In this document: positions 7,503-16,521 of the stretch, piece after piece
How the letters are laid out: each line of letters starts with the position of its first letter
Position numbering within the stretch: the first letter of the stretch is position 1
Origin: Fimbriimonadaceae bacterium
GTDB taxonomy: Bacteria > Armatimonadota > UBA10988
DNA: 64,000 bases
Assembly (NCBI GenBank): GCA_020850355.1
Contig: JADZEX010000029.1
Location: 32,948-96,947, forward strand
Direction: 5' to 3'
The notes under the pieces: generated by a model
Databases searched by the model: none
The model's input: the letters and a program-made list of their open reading frames with translations, nothing else
Told to the model about the DNA's origin: nothing
Position numbers and translations under genes: made by a program

Positions 7503-8636
7503 ATGGCAGCGCCCTACAAGATGTCGGACCTGCTGAAGTACATGGTCAAGGGGAACTGCTCCGACCTGATCCTGAAGGCCGGTCGTGCCCCGCTGTACCG
7601 CTACCTCGGCGATGTGCTGCCGCTGGGCGAGATCCTGCAGCAGAAGGTGCCCAACCTCACCGACAATGACATCGTCGAACTCGGCTACTCGATCATGCGG
7701 CCGGACCAGATCCAGCGCTTCGAGGAGCGGATGGAGCTGGACGCTTCCTACCAACTCCCCGATGTGGCCCGCTTCCGCGTCAACATGTTCCGGCAGCGCG
7801 GCATGATGGGCGTCGCCATCCGCTGCATCCCGATCGAGATCCGGACCGTCGAGCAGGTCGGCGTGCCGGGCGCCATCGTACGACTCTGCGAGCGCCCGCG
7901 CGGGATGATCCTGGTGACCGGCCCGACCGGCTCCGGCAAGTCGACCACCCTGGCCGGGCTGATTCACCACATCAACGAGACCCGCGGCGAGCACATCATC
8001 ACCATCGAGGACCCCATCGAGTTTGTGCATGAGGACCGGCAGTCGATCCTCAACCAGCGCGAGCTTGGGGACGACACGCACAGCTTCGCCAATGCCCTGC
8101 GCTCCGCCTTGCGTGAAGACCCGGACGTCGTGCTGATTGGTGAAATGCGCGACCTCGAGACGATCGAGCTGGCCATCACCGCGGCGGAAACGGGCCACTT
8201 GGTGTTCGGCACATTGCATACCACCGACGCGGTGCAGACCGTCGACCGCATCATCGACGTCTTCCCGCCCGACCAGCAGGGCCAGATCCGCTTGCAGGTG
8301 GCCTCCTCGCTGCTCGGGGTCTGCTCGCAGACGCTGCTGAAGCGCTCCGACGAATCGGCCCGCGTGCCGGCGTTTGAGGTGATGATCTGCACCAACGCCA
8401 TCCGCGGGCTGATCCGCGAGGCGAAGACCCACCAGATCGAGTCGCTGATTTCGGTTGGTGCCCGTCACGGGATGCGGACGCTCAACCAGGATCTCAGCCG
8501 CCTGGTGGTCAACGGCGTCTGCAACAAGGTCGATGCGGTCGAGAAGAGCCCGTACCCCGACGAGTTGGGCCACATGATCGACCAGGAACTGAAAGAGAAG
8601 CACGACCGCGAAGCGCTCGCGGCGCGGCGACGCTAG
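7503..8636 (+). CDS. pilT: PilT-type pilus retraction ATPase, paralogue 3
   Basis: A 377-residue PilT. The N-terminal PAS-like domain begins SDLLKYMVKGNCSDLILKAG; Walker A is at 140-149, the Asp box is ITIEDPIEFVHE, Walker B is VVLIGEMRD and the His box is HLVFGTLHTTDA. The C-terminal NAIRGLIREAKTHQI contains the AIRxLIRE retraction motif almost perfectly, so this is the best candidate for the true PilT. It starts 3 bases after the stop of paralogue 2 behind AAGGAG, and alr starts 3 bases after its stop. The same operon therefore links pilus retraction with cell-wall precursor synthesis. Confidence 0.94.
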   Translation: MAAPYKMSDLLKYMVKGNCSDLILKAGRAPLYRYLGDVLPLGEILQQKVPNLTDNDIVELGYSIMRPDQIQRFEERMELDASYQLPDVARFRVNMFRQRGMMGVAIRCIPIEIRTVEQVGVPGAIVRLCERPRGMILVTGPTGSGKSTTLAGLIHHINETRGEHIITIEDPIEFVHEDRQSILNQRELGDDTHSFANALRSALREDPDVVLIGEMRDLETIELAITAAETGHLVFGTLHTTDAVQTVDRIIDVFPPDQQGQIRLQVASSLLGVCSQTLLKRSDESARVPAFEVMICTNAIRGLIREAKTHQIESLISVGARHGMRTLNQDLSRLVVNGVCNKVDAVEKSPYPDELGHMIDQELKEKHDREALAARRR

Positions 8637-8639
8637 ACG

Positions 8640-9797
8640 ATGAGCCTGCCGTACCGCTGTTGGGCCGCGATCGACCTCACCGCGCTGCGTCACAACCTGA
8701 ACGTCTTCCGCGAGCTGGTCGCCCCGAGCTGTCGCGTGGTCGGGGTTGTCAAGGCCGACGCCTACGGCCACGGTGCGGTGGGCGTGGCACACTGCCTGCG
8801 GCGCGAGGCGGTCGAGGTGTTTGGCGTCGCCAGCCTCGAAGAAGCCGCCGAGTTGCGACAGGCTGGTCTGCCCGGCGCCATCTGGCACCTGGGCGTGCTG
8901 TTGCCGGACGAGGCGGCGGCGGCCGTCGAGCTGCGGGTTACCCCCACGTCGCTGACCTGGCCGTTGCTGGAGGCCCTGGAGGCCGTCGCCCCGGAGGGCT
9001 ATGCGGTCCACCTCAAGCTCGACACCGGCATGGGTCGCCGCGGCGGTGACACCGCGGCGGTGCGTGCGCTGTGGGAGGCCATCGCGCGGCGCGGGCTGCT
9101 GCGGGTGGGCGGGTTGATGACCCATTTCGCCACGGCCGACTGCGATTTGGACTACGCCGCGGCGCAGTTGGCGGAGTTCCAGGTGGCCTGCGCCGAGCTG
9201 GCGGTCGCCGGGCTGCACGCGCCGATCGTCCACCTCGCCAGCGGCACCGCGGCGTTGGCGCTGCCGGGAGCGCAGGGCGACTTCATCCGGCCGGGGCTGG
9301 CGCTCTACGGCCTGGGTGGCGACCCGCGGGTGCGGCCGGTGCTGAGCCTCCACAGCCGGATCTGCCAGGTGCGCGACCTGCCGGCCGGCCACGAGGTTGG
9401 CTACGCCCACGGCTGCCGCCTGACGCGGCCGACGCGGGTTGGGCTGGTGCCGATCGGCTACGGCGATGGCTGGAACTGGCGGCTCTCGGCCGGCGCCGAG
9501 GCGGTGGTTGCCGGCCGGCGGGTGCCCTATCTCGGGCGGGTCAATATGGACTTGATCCAGCTCGACCTGAACAGCGTCCCCGGCGCCGACGTTGGATCGC
9601 TGGTCACGCTGATCGGTCGCGACGGCGCCGCCGAGGTGACCGCCGCCGAGGTCGCCGCATGGGCTGGGACGTCGGTCTACAGTGTGCCGACCAGCCTCAC
9701 CCGGCGGGTCACACGGGTTTTCTGCGAGGCGGGCCGGGCGGTCGCCGCGCGGGGTTTGGATGGCGCCACGCGCGCCGTCGATGGGAGCAACGGATGA
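8640..9797 (+). CDS. alr: Alanine racemase
   Basis: A 385-residue PLP enzyme that interconverts L- and D-alanine for peptidoglycan. The PLP lysine K38 lies in VVKADAYGHG, and the second catalytic residue, tyrosine, is Y274 in PIGYGDGW. Fold-type III barrel motifs (KLDTGMGR, GGLMTHFA, ASGTAAL, RPGLALYG) and the C-terminal GRVNMD segment are all present. Length and order are normal. It is the fifth gene of the unit that starts with the promoter at 4408 and overlaps the following lipoprotein gene by 4 bases. A housekeeping wall gene embedded in a pilus operon suggests either shared expression or simple gene packing. Confidence 0.95.
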   Translation: MSLPYRCWAAIDLTALRHNLNVFRELVAPSCRVVGVVKADAYGHGAVGVAHCLRREAVEVFGVASLEEAAELRQAGLPGAIWHLGVLLPDEAAAAVELRVTPTSLTWPLLEALEAVAPEGYAVHLKLDTGMGRRGGDTAAVRALWEAIARRGLLRVGGLMTHFATADCDLDYAAAQLAEFQVACAELAVAGLHAPIVHLASGTAALALPGAQGDFIRPGLALYGLGGDPRVRPVLSLHSRICQVRDLPAGHEVGYAHGCRLTRPTRVGLVPIGYGDGWNWRLSAGAEAVVAGRRVPYLGRVNMDLIQLDLNSVPGADVGSLVTLIGRDGAAEVTAAEVAAWAGTSVYSVPTSLTRRVTRVFCEAGRAVAARGLDGATRAVDGSNG

Positions 9798-11431
9798 AGC
9801 GGCTGCGCTGGGCCACTTGCCTGACCATGGTGCTAGCCCTGGCTGCCTGCAGCGGCGGCGGTGGCACGGGCGATGCTGGCGGTGGCGGTGGGGGCGGCGG
9901 GGGTGGCGGCACGGCCAACACTGCCAGCGTCGATGGCTACGCGCTCGGCGCCCACCGACAGGCCCCCGCCGAGCAGACGCTGCTCACGACGGTCCTCGTC
10001 GAAGCCTACGCACTGCCCTTCAGTGGCAGTCGGCTGGCCTTCGCCAGCACCAACTCCAGCGGCCGGTTTGTCTTCTCGGCGGCCGCCGGCAACGGCCTGC
10101 CGCCCGACCGCACGCTGCTGCTGCGCGCCACCGGCGGCACCCGCGTGGTTTCGGCAATCGTCAACACCATCGCCGGCGCGAGCAGTCGCAACCTCAATGA
10201 GACCACCCACATCGCGGCGTTGGCACTCCAGGATTCGACCGGCGCCGTCTCCGATGCCAGCATCGCGCGCTACGAGCGGGCCGCGCGCGATCAGCTCAAC
10301 ACCGCCTTGGGCAGCGGCGCGCTGGACTACACGCAGTTGGCCAACCAGACCGCGGCCAACGCCCTGGCAACCGCCGCCGAGGCGGCGGTGACCGCAGGGA
10401 CCGTGCCGAACAACCAGGCGCCGAGCCTCAGCCAGCTCCAGCTCACCCCGTCGCAGCTCGGCAAGGCTGGCGGCGCGGTCGAGATCAGCCTGCGCGCCAG
10501 CGACCCGGAGGCCGACACGTTGACCGCCGTGGCGCTGGTCTTCACGCCCGGCGTCAGCGCACCGCAGGTCGTCAACCTGGTCGGGGCCGGGGGCATCTTC
10601 ACCGGCGGCTTCACCGCGGCGGCCAACAACACCTCGGAGACGCGCCTCCTGACGGTCGTGATCGTGGTCGACGACGGCCAGCAGGCGACCACGCCAACCG
10701 CCGTGCGAACCGTCACGGTGTTGCCCGACGGGCGGGTGCTGCTCGACATCCTGTGCGAGACCTTGGTCGATGAACCGGCCTCGCGCGCGGCGGCGGTGGA
10801 GGCCTGGCGCACCGCGGCGACGCCTCGCTGGCGGCGCGGTGGGACGCGGGCGCGGCAGGTCAACGCCAACCAGTCGATCCGCGGCGCGACGGTGAGCGTG
10901 ATCGACGACCCGACCATCACCGGCACCAGCGGCAGCGATGGGCTGCTGCTGCTTGAGGCGCCGCTGGCGCTGGCCGACGATGGGGCGATCGGTCTGCTGA
11001 CCTCCATTGCCGGGCGGGTTACCTACCGCCAGTTCCTGCTCTTGCCGCAGAGCGTCACCCTGGCCGCCGGCGACCGCATCGAGGTGGACCTGGTGCTGGC
11101 GACGCAGGCGCAGTGGACGAGTGTGGCGAGCGACATCGGGCTCGGCAGTCTGAACTGGGCGCTCGGGCCGCTGACCTCGTTCTTCAACGTCAGCGGCGCG
11201 CCGGGCCTGTCGGCCACGGCGGCCACCACGGTCCTGAGGTCGATCAGCTCAACCGGCCGTACCGACGACTACGACTGGTTCGGCAGCAACCTGCCGGCCG
11301 GCGCCGTGACCGCCAGCGGGACCTTCACGCACCCAGTGCAGGCCAACACCAGCTTCGGCTACGGCCCGGCCAACCTGGCGCTGGCAGCCGGTCAAGTGGC
11401 CGCCGCCTCGGCGCTGCTGCCGCCCAGCTAG
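9794..11431 (+). CDS. Large lipoprotein with poly-glycine linker
   Basis: A 545-residue exported lipoprotein. The signal peptide MKRLRWATCLTMVLALAAC ends in the lipobox LAAC, then a run of glycines (about residues 20-36) forms a flexible tether. The mature part contains about 100 residues with threonine/alanine-rich beta-strand pattern, a possible Ig-like or cadherin-like segment (LRASDPEADTLTAVALVF to about residue 310) and a C-terminal region that may be another beta-sandwich, with a carboxypeptidase-regulatory-like character. No catalytic motif is recognisable. It overlaps alr by 4 bases and ends 16 bases from the oppositely oriented translin-like gene. A structural or adhesive envelope role is plausible but unproved. 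Confidence 0.8.
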   Translation: MKRLRWATCLTMVLALAACSGGGGTGDAGGGGGGGGGGGTANTASVDGYALGAHRQAPAEQTLLTTVLVEAYALPFSGSRLAFASTNSSGRFVFSAAAGNGLPPDRTLLLRATGGTRVVSAIVNTIAGASSRNLNETTHIAALALQDSTGAVSDASIARYERAARDQLNTALGSGALDYTQLANQTAANALATAAEAAVTAGTVPNNQAPSLSQLQLTPSQLGKAGGAVEISLRASDPEADTLTAVALVFTPGVSAPQVVNLVGAGGIFTGGFTAAANNTSETRLLTVVIVVDDGQQATTPTAVRTVTVLPDGRVLLDILCETLVDEPASRAAAVEAWRTAATPRWRRGGTRARQVNANQSIRGATVSVIDDPTITGTSGSDGLLLLEAPLALADDGAIGLLTSIAGRVTYRQFLLLPQSVTLAAGDRIEVDLVLATQAQWTSVASDIGLGSLNWALGPLTSFFNVSGAPGLSATAATTVLRSISSTGRTDDYDWFGSNLPAGAVTASGTFTHPVQANTSFGYGPANLALAAGQVAAASALLPPS

Positions 11432-11447
11432 GGTCGGTGGGTCGCAG

Positions 11448-12089
11448 TCAGGCGCCCAGGCGCTGCTCCAGCCGTTCGATGGCGGCCTGCAACGATTGCT
11501 GGCGGCTGGTCGTCAGCACATCGCTCTGGGTCCGCTCGAGCACGGCGCGGACCATGTCCAGGCGGCGCTTCAGACCGTAGGTGACCGCATCGGGGTAGTC
11601 GAAGGTGACCAGCAGGAAGTAGATCGCGTCGAGCAGTTCGACCCGCTGCTGTGCGGTGGCCTGATCGTGCCGCTGCAGCGCATCCAGTGTGGCACGGCGC
11701 AACTCGCCGGCCGCCTCGGCCAGGCCGTTGAGATAGGGCGCGGCCTCGATGCCCAGGCTGGCAGCGGTCGGCAGCGGGCCGGCGCTGACAAACGCCAGCA
11801 CCAACGCGGCTTCGGCATACTCCTTCTGGGCATCCATCAGAAAGCCGCCGTAGTAGACTTCGCCGGCCGGCTGCGCGGCGGCGTTCATCGCCGCGGTCAG
11901 CTCGCCGCATTCGGCCAGGTGGCGCGCGGCCTCGGCCAGGTCGCCGCGGTGGGCCGCGCGGATGCTGCTGGCCGCCGCCCGGGTGACGTCGCGTTGCAGC
12001 CGGTAGGATGCCTCGCGGGCGCGGTCGCCCTGGTCAAGGCGACTGCGCACCTCGTCGACGGCGGTCTGCAGGGCAGCAATCAACTCCAT
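11448..12089 (-). CDS. Translin-family protein
   Basis: A 213-residue helical protein matching the translin/TRAX family as found in archaea and some bacteria. The diagnostic pieces are the N-terminal LQRDVTRAAASSIRAAHRG, the central GEVYYGGFLMDAQKEYAEA and the C-terminal GLKRRLDMVRAVLERTQSDV. Eukaryotic translin binds single-stranded RNA and DNA, and with TRAX forms the C3PO endoribonuclease. The role of prokaryotic members is little known. The acidic residues needed for TRAX-type nuclease activity cannot be assigned with certainty by eye. The start overlaps the 3' end of the asparaginase gene by 10 bases, so it is the last gene of a three-gene minus-strand unit. Confidence 0.82.
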   Translation of the reverse strand: MELIAALQTAVDEVRSRLDQGDRAREASYRLQRDVTRAAASSIRAAHRGDLAEAARHLAECGELTAAMNAAAQPAGEVYYGGFLMDAQKEYAEAALVLAFVSAGPLPTAASLGIEAAPYLNGLAEAAGELRRATLDALQRHDQATAQQRVELLDAIYFLLVTFDYPDAVTYGLKRRLDMVRAVLERTQSDVLTTSRQQSLQAAIERLEQRLGA

Positions 12090-13108
12090 GCCGGGTCTCC
12101 TCGTTGCAGCTCTACCACCGCGCGCAGCTCACCGACCAGCGTGCCGCCGAGATCGTGGACCGGCGGGCGGGCGTAGGCGGCCAACGCGTCCAGGTCGGCC
12201 TGCCGGATCACGTCGAGCTGGTGCAACACTGCCAGCATCAGCGGCGCGACCGCACGGTGCGCACCATCGCGAATCTTCACGACCACCCCCAGCCGGCGCT
12301 CCGGCAAGCTGATCCCATGGACGCCCTCGGCGCCACTCTTGCCCAACACTCCGGGCCGCCGCCGGGCCAGTTGCACGTACCAGCCCTGTGGGTCGCCGAG
12401 CAGGCCCGGATGCGCCAGCATCGACTCGGCGGCCGCGGCCAGCGCCGGCGGCGTGAGGTTGTCGCCCCCGGGCGCCAGCCGCGCGAAGGCCGCCGCACAG
12501 GCTGCCAGGGGCGCGGCGTAGGTCGGCAGGCGGCAGCCGTCGATGCCAACCTCGACCTGCTCCAGCGGACAGGCCAGGAAGTCGGCCAGCCGGCGGCGCA
12601 CGTGGGCCGTGAGGGGGTGGTCGACCTGCAGGTAGCTGGCCAGGTCCCAACCGCGGGCGCGACAGGCCGCCAGCATCCCGGCATGTTTGCCGGAGCAGTT
12701 GCCGTACAGCCGCGCCTGGGCCCCGGCGGTCGCCCGCAGCATCTGGCGTCCCTCGGCAGAAAACGGCTCGTGCGGCCCGTTCTGCAACTGGTCGACGCGG
12801 TTGCCGGCCGCCGCCAGGAGCCGCAGCACGGCGCCGCGTTGGGCGTCCGTGGCGCTGTGGCTGGCGCACATGATGGCCAGCTCGGGACTGCCCGCGGCGA
12901 TGCCGAAGTGCGCCAGCCCGCACTCCCAGGCGGCGGCCGCCTGGAACGGTTTCCAGGCACTGCGCAGCCAACACGGCTCCTGCGGCTCGCCGGCCCAGGC
13001 CAGCAGGTGTGGGCCGGCGGCGGTCCACTGCACGGCGGCCACTTCGGCGGCATGGAACGACTCCCGACCGCCGCCGCGCCGCACTTCGACTCCCGTCAGT
13101 AGCGCCAT
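12080..13108 (-). CDS. L-asparaginase II (Rhizobium etli type)
   Basis: A 342-residue enzyme of the Asparaginase_II family, which hydrolyses L-asparagine to aspartate and ammonia and is unrelated to the E. coli type enzymes. The N-terminal VEVRRGGGRESFHAAEVAAV is diagnostic. The S-x-x-K pair is S50-K53 (LRSAWKPFQ), the cysteine-lysine motif is GNCSGKHAGML, and the third cysteine lies in GIDGCRLPTYA, so all residues described for the R. etli enzyme are present. No signal peptide is seen, so it is cytoplasmic. It lies between a GH36-like hydrolase and a translin-like gene with overlaps or a 1-base gap, suggesting a shared transcript but no clear common pathway. Confidence 0.93.
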   Translation of the reverse strand: MALLTGVEVRRGGGRESFHAAEVAAVQWTAAGPHLLAWAGEPQEPCWLRSAWKPFQAAAAWECGLAHFGIAAGSPELAIMCASHSATDAQRGAVLRLLAAAGNRVDQLQNGPHEPFSAEGRQMLRATAGAQARLYGNCSGKHAGMLAACRARGWDLASYLQVDHPLTAHVRRRLADFLACPLEQVEVGIDGCRLPTYAAPLAACAAAFARLAPGGDNLTPPALAAAAESMLAHPGLLGDPQGWYVQLARRRPGVLGKSGAEGVHGISLPERRLGVVVKIRDGAHRAVAPLMLAVLHQLDVIRQADLDALAAYARPPVHDLGGTLVGELRAVVELQRGDPAWS

Positions 13109-13109
13109 C

Positions 13110-15110
13110 TCAGGCCTCCACCGTGTAGGCGTACCAGCCGAAGCTGTGCGACTGCGGCAGGTCCAGGGTCAGCCGGCCGCTGCCGTCGACGGTCACCCGT
13201 TGCGCGGTCGCGGCGCCCGCCAGCGGCGTCAACTGCAGCACCCGGCCGGCGAGGCCCCACAGGGCCAACTCGCCGCTGGCCTGCGGGGAGTGCTCGCGGA
13301 GCACCAGCAACTGCCCGCCGGCGGGCTGGTACGATTGGAACCCCGTCCAGCCGACGCCGCACGGCGGGTCGCCGATAGGCAACAGGCAGCCGGCCTGTAG
13401 CGCGGCCTGCTGCTGGCGGTAGGTGGCCACCAGCGGTGCGATGGCGAAGGCCTCCGGCGGCAGGTTCTGGACCTCGCACCAGACCAGCGGCTGCGCCGGC
13501 ATGGTCAAGGCGAAGGCGTACTCCCACGGCACCCGGTGCGGCGCCAACGCGTCGTCGGCGTACTTCGCGGCGTTGCGGCTGAGGTTCAGGAACTCCATTT
13601 GCAGGCGTTGTGTCGGCAGCCAGCGGGCCAACTGCCAGAGATTGCGCAGCGTCCAGTGGGGGTAGTAGTTGCCCCAGTCGGTGTAGCGATTCTCGACGAA
13701 GACGCTGCCGTACTCGGCCAGCCAGTGGTACCCGAACCGGCGCGAGGCGGTGGCGTCGAGGTTGAAGGTCACCTCGTAGTCGGTCGCCGCCAGCACCGCG
13801 TCGAAGATCCGCCGTAGATTGGTGTCGGCACGCTTGTCGGGGATGCTCACGCCGTCGATCTTGAAGACCCGGATGCCGTGTTGGTGGTACAGCTCAATCA
13901 GGGTCTGGGAGTCGTCCTGCCAGTGGGCATAGCTGTCGTCGCTGGACGGGTTGAACCAGAGGCAGACCTCGATGCCGGCGGCCCGTCCGGCGGCGACCAC
14001 TGGGGCCAGACCACGCGGGAAGCGCTCGGGGTGGGGCGCCCAGTAGTCGGCGCGTTGCCAGATCCCCTCCAGCGAGCCCCCCGCCTCGGCCGAGTTGGCG
14101 GTCCGGCCGGCCTGCCAGCCGTCGTCCAGTTGGAGGTGCGTGATGCCGAAGCGTTGCCCGGCGGCGATCTCGCCGAGGGCGAACTGCTCGCTGACACGGC
14201 TGTCCTGGCTGCGGTCGCCCCAGGTGTTGGCCATCACGAACTGGTCGCGGCCCGGGCGCCAGACGCGCCGCGACATCTCGTAGGCGTGCAGCGCCAGCCG
14301 GACTCCCAGGTCGCCGTCGCCCAGGCCAATCACGGTACCGTAGGCGCGGGTCCACTGCGCCTCGTCCAGGTCGTCGGGTCGCAGGCCCAGCCCAACCGCG
14401 ACCAGATCACGGCTGTCTACCACGAAATCGCAACCGGGATAGGCCAACTGCATATCGGAGCAGGGCGCCTCACGCAGCACGAAAAAGCCGGCGCCGGAGA
14501 GCAGGTCGATCCCGCAGGCGACGTTGCCGACTTGGGCCGAGGGCGCGCGGTAGGGCAGCAGATCGGAGGTGTGGACCAACTGATTGCGCAGGTCGGTGAC
14601 GTCGCTGAACGCGGCAACGGTCAGGCGGACGTGGCGCTGGCCGAGGTGCAACCGCTCGGTGACCGGGGCGAAGAAGCGGGCCTCGTGCGGCTGCGCCAGG
14701 CTGCCGGGGCTGGGCAACTGGTAGGCCCGCGGGGCGTTACCGGCGAACGGCCGGTGGGCGTGACCGCGCACGAACAGGTCGCTGGCGATGGCCGGCACGT
14801 CGTCGGTCAGCCGGAAGACGCGGCGCACTTCGAGGTGGTCGAGCCGGCAGGTCACGGTGATGCGGAGGTGCGCCGGCCACGCAGCGTTCCCGGCGCGGCG
14901 CTCGACCTGGCAGTCGCCGGCGGCGCCCTCGGTCGGGCAGCCCGGCAGCAGCAGGTCGGGCCGGTCGCCGGGAAACGCCCAGACCGCTCCGCTGCGTTCG
15001 TCGCGCAGCTCCAGCGTCCGCAGCGCGCCGCCGTGCCAGCGGTAGACGCGGCGGATGGTGCCGGTCTGCAGGGCCAACAGGTCGCCGGCGAGCTGGGCTG
15101 CGGCGGGCAT
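13110..15110 (-). CDS. GH36-like glycoside hydrolase (alpha-galactosidase-type)
   Basis: A 666-residue protein with the clan GH-D arrangement: an N-terminal beta-rich domain, a TIM barrel (about 270-560) and a C-terminal beta domain. The barrel begins QFVMANTWGDRSQD, followed by HLQLDDGWQ, and the candidate nucleophile is D419 in FKIDG, the K-x-D motif of GH36. The general acid/base aspartate is not identified with confidence. No signal peptide is present, so it should act in the cytoplasm on imported oligosaccharides. The ATG at 15110 is chosen because GGAG lies 6 bases upstream; a second ATG six bases earlier has no room for a ribosome site. GH36 also includes N-acetylgalactosaminidases, so substrate is open. 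Confidence 0.8.
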   Translation of the reverse strand: MPAAAQLAGDLLALQTGTIRRVYRWHGGALRTLELRDERSGAVWAFPGDRPDLLLPGCPTEGAAGDCQVERRAGNAAWPAHLRITVTCRLDHLEVRRVFRLTDDVPAIASDLFVRGHAHRPFAGNAPRAYQLPSPGSLAQPHEARFFAPVTERLHLGQRHVRLTVAAFSDVTDLRNQLVHTSDLLPYRAPSAQVGNVACGIDLLSGAGFFVLREAPCSDMQLAYPGCDFVVDSRDLVAVGLGLRPDDLDEAQWTRAYGTVIGLGDGDLGVRLALHAYEMSRRVWRPGRDQFVMANTWGDRSQDSRVSEQFALGEIAAGQRFGITHLQLDDGWQAGRTANSAEAGGSLEGIWQRADYWAPHPERFPRGLAPVVAAGRAAGIEVCLWFNPSSDDSYAHWQDDSQTLIELYHQHGIRVFKIDGVSIPDKRADTNLRRIFDAVLAATDYEVTFNLDATASRRFGYHWLAEYGSVFVENRYTDWGNYYPHWTLRNLWQLARWLPTQRLQMEFLNLSRNAAKYADDALAPHRVPWEYAFALTMPAQPLVWCEVQNLPPEAFAIAPLVATYRQQQAALQAGCLLPIGDPPCGVGWTGFQSYQPAGGQLLVLREHSPQASGELALWGLAGRVLQLTPLAGAATAQRVTVDGSGRLTLDLPQSHSFGWYAYTVEA

Positions 15111-15158
15111 CGGCATCTCCGGTACTGCCTTCGCCGCCGCCGGGCCAGGGCCTGCCAG

Positions 15159-15188
15159 TTGCCGTGGCTGGGGCGGGGCGGGTAGACT
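15159..15188 (+). promoter_or_regulatory. Housekeeping promoter for the secreted protein gene at 15205
   Basis: TTGCCG at 15159-15164, 18 bases, then TAGACT at 15183-15188. It is four of six at both boxes, with the same 18-base spacing as the window's other promoters. It lies in the divergent gap, 16 bases before the ATG at 15205, so the transcript leader would be very short. Confidence 0.55.
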
Positions 15189-15204
15189 GAGTCGGGAGAC
15201 CGCA

Positions 15205-16521
15205 ATGCCCGGACGGGTTCCTGGCGAGTGGGCCTGGCTGGCCCTGCTGTGGTTGGTGGTGCCGCTGCTGCTGGGGCCGGCTGGCCGAGCCCCGCGCGCT
15301 GCCACCCCGAGCGCCGACGACGAGGCCATCCGAGCGGCCTTTCTGCGCCACGCAGCCGACATCCCGGCCCGCTTCACGCCCGCGGCGGTGGCGCGGATCG
15401 AGGTGCCCGAGGACATCTGTTGGACCTGGTCGGCCTACCTCAAGGCGCTGCTGCTGGCCTCCGATCTGACCGCCGAGCCACTGCATCTGACCCGTTGCGG
15501 CGACGCGCTTGACACGCTGCTGACCCGGCTACGGACCGGGCCGGACGGCTTCCAGGGCTTCCGCGGCCTGCCGTTGCCGTTGTTCCGTAACCCGGCCACG
15601 CCGACCGCCGAGATGGACAACGACATCGCCGAGTTCGAGATCGTCGCGGTGATCACGGCGCTGGCGGAACGAGTCCGGGCCCAGCCGAGCCTCCAGACCC
15701 AGCTCGGCCAGCGCGTCGACGGGTGGCTGAAGCTGGCCCGCGAGCAACTGGCGGGCCCGAAGTGGGACCGCCGCGGGTTGTGGCAGGAGCTGCCGCAGGG
15801 CGGCGCCGTGATGCGGATGCCGGCCGAGTGCGGCAACGGGCGCGACAGCCTGACCAACCCGCACAACAAGCAGTCGAAGATCTGTCGCACCTACCTGGCG
15901 CTCTACCGCGTCACCGGCGAGGCGGACTACTTCCGGCGCGCGGTGCGGCTGGGCACCCGCTTCAAGCGCACGATCCGCCGCGACGGCGAGCGCTATCTCT
16001 GGCACTACTGGGACCCGGCCGGGCCCTGGGACTACCGCGCCGACCAACCCGCCGTGACGAAGCACTGGGTCGGTCCGGAACACCGCGGCGGCTACCACGC
16101 GCTGACCGTGGCGATGGCGGTCGAGCTGTACGACCACGGCGTGGTCTTCGATCGCGCCGACCTGGAGGCGATCCGGCGGACGCAGTTGGAGGTCTGCTGG
16201 AACGGCAGCCTGACCGACCCGGTCTACCGCAAGACCGACGGCGGCCAGCCGGAGGCGGGGCAGGGCGCGATGGTGGCGACTTCGCTGGCGCGCCTGGAGC
16301 CGCGGCTGGTGGAGCTGCTGACCGGCCCGACGGCGACCGCCGAGCGTTTGGCCAGCCGCGACCATGGCTGGCGCGGTCTGGTCGGCGCGACCGACTACCT
16401 GGCCCTGAAGTACCTGCCGCAGCCGCCGCCCGAGCCGACTCGCCAGCGCTACCGCGAGCAGTTCTGCGCCGACCCGGCCAACGCCGCCTGGCTGGCGCAA
16501 GTGGCCTACCGGGTGCCCTGA
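15205..16521 (+). CDS. Secreted helical-barrel protein, possible polysaccharide-active enzyme
   Basis: A 438-residue exported protein. A hydrophobic signal or anchor spans about residues 10-26. The rest is mostly helical with paired-helix character (DICWTWSAYLKALLLASDL, TYLALYRVTGEADYFRRAVRLGTRF, HALTVAMAVELYDHGV). This is what an alpha/alpha toroid of the kind found in polysaccharide lyases and unsaturated-sugar hydrolases looks like. Conserved-looking aromatic and acidic clusters (EMDNDIAEFEI, HYWDPAGPWDYRAD) could line an active site. I do not recognise the family. It stands divergently from the GH36-like gene and overlaps the sialidase-like gene tail-to-tail by 16 bases, within a cluster of carbohydrate-related genes. 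Confidence 0.7.
   Translation: MPGRVPGEWAWLALLWLVVPLLLGPAGRAPRAATPSADDEAIRAAFLRHAADIPARFTPAAVARIEVPEDICWTWSAYLKALLLASDLTAEPLHLTRCGDALDTLLTRLRTGPDGFQGFRGLPLPLFRNPATPTAEMDNDIAEFEIVAVITALAERVRAQPSLQTQLGQRVDGWLKLAREQLAGPKWDRRGLWQELPQGGAVMRMPAECGNGRDSLTNPHNKQSKICRTYLALYRVTGEADYFRRAVRLGTRFKRTIRRDGERYLWHYWDPAGPWDYRADQPAVTKHWVGPEHRGGYHALTVAMAVELYDHGVVFDRADLEAIRRTQLEVCWNGSLTDPVYRKTDGGQPEAGQGAMVATSLARLEPRLVELLTGPTATAERLASRDHGWRGLVGATDYLALKYLPQPPPEPTRQRYREQFCADPANAAWLAQVAYRVP

Noticed and set aside
8785..8799. A TGGCAC-N-TGC pattern resembling a sigma-54 site
   Set aside because: It is inside the alr coding region, lacks the full GC/TTGCA doublets at correct spacing and has no gene start nearby.
6135..9410. 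A 1091-codon minus-strand frame across the pilT and alr genes
   Set aside because: It lies entirely opposite well-defined ATPase and racemase genes and shows only repetitive H/V/D/Q/G/A composition caused by codon bias on the other strand.
9880..9912. A G-rich simple-sequence tract as a possible regulatory or recombination element
   Set aside because: It is explained by the poly-glycine linker of the lipoprotein. GGC/GGT/GGG codons alternate and there is no perfect repeat unit.
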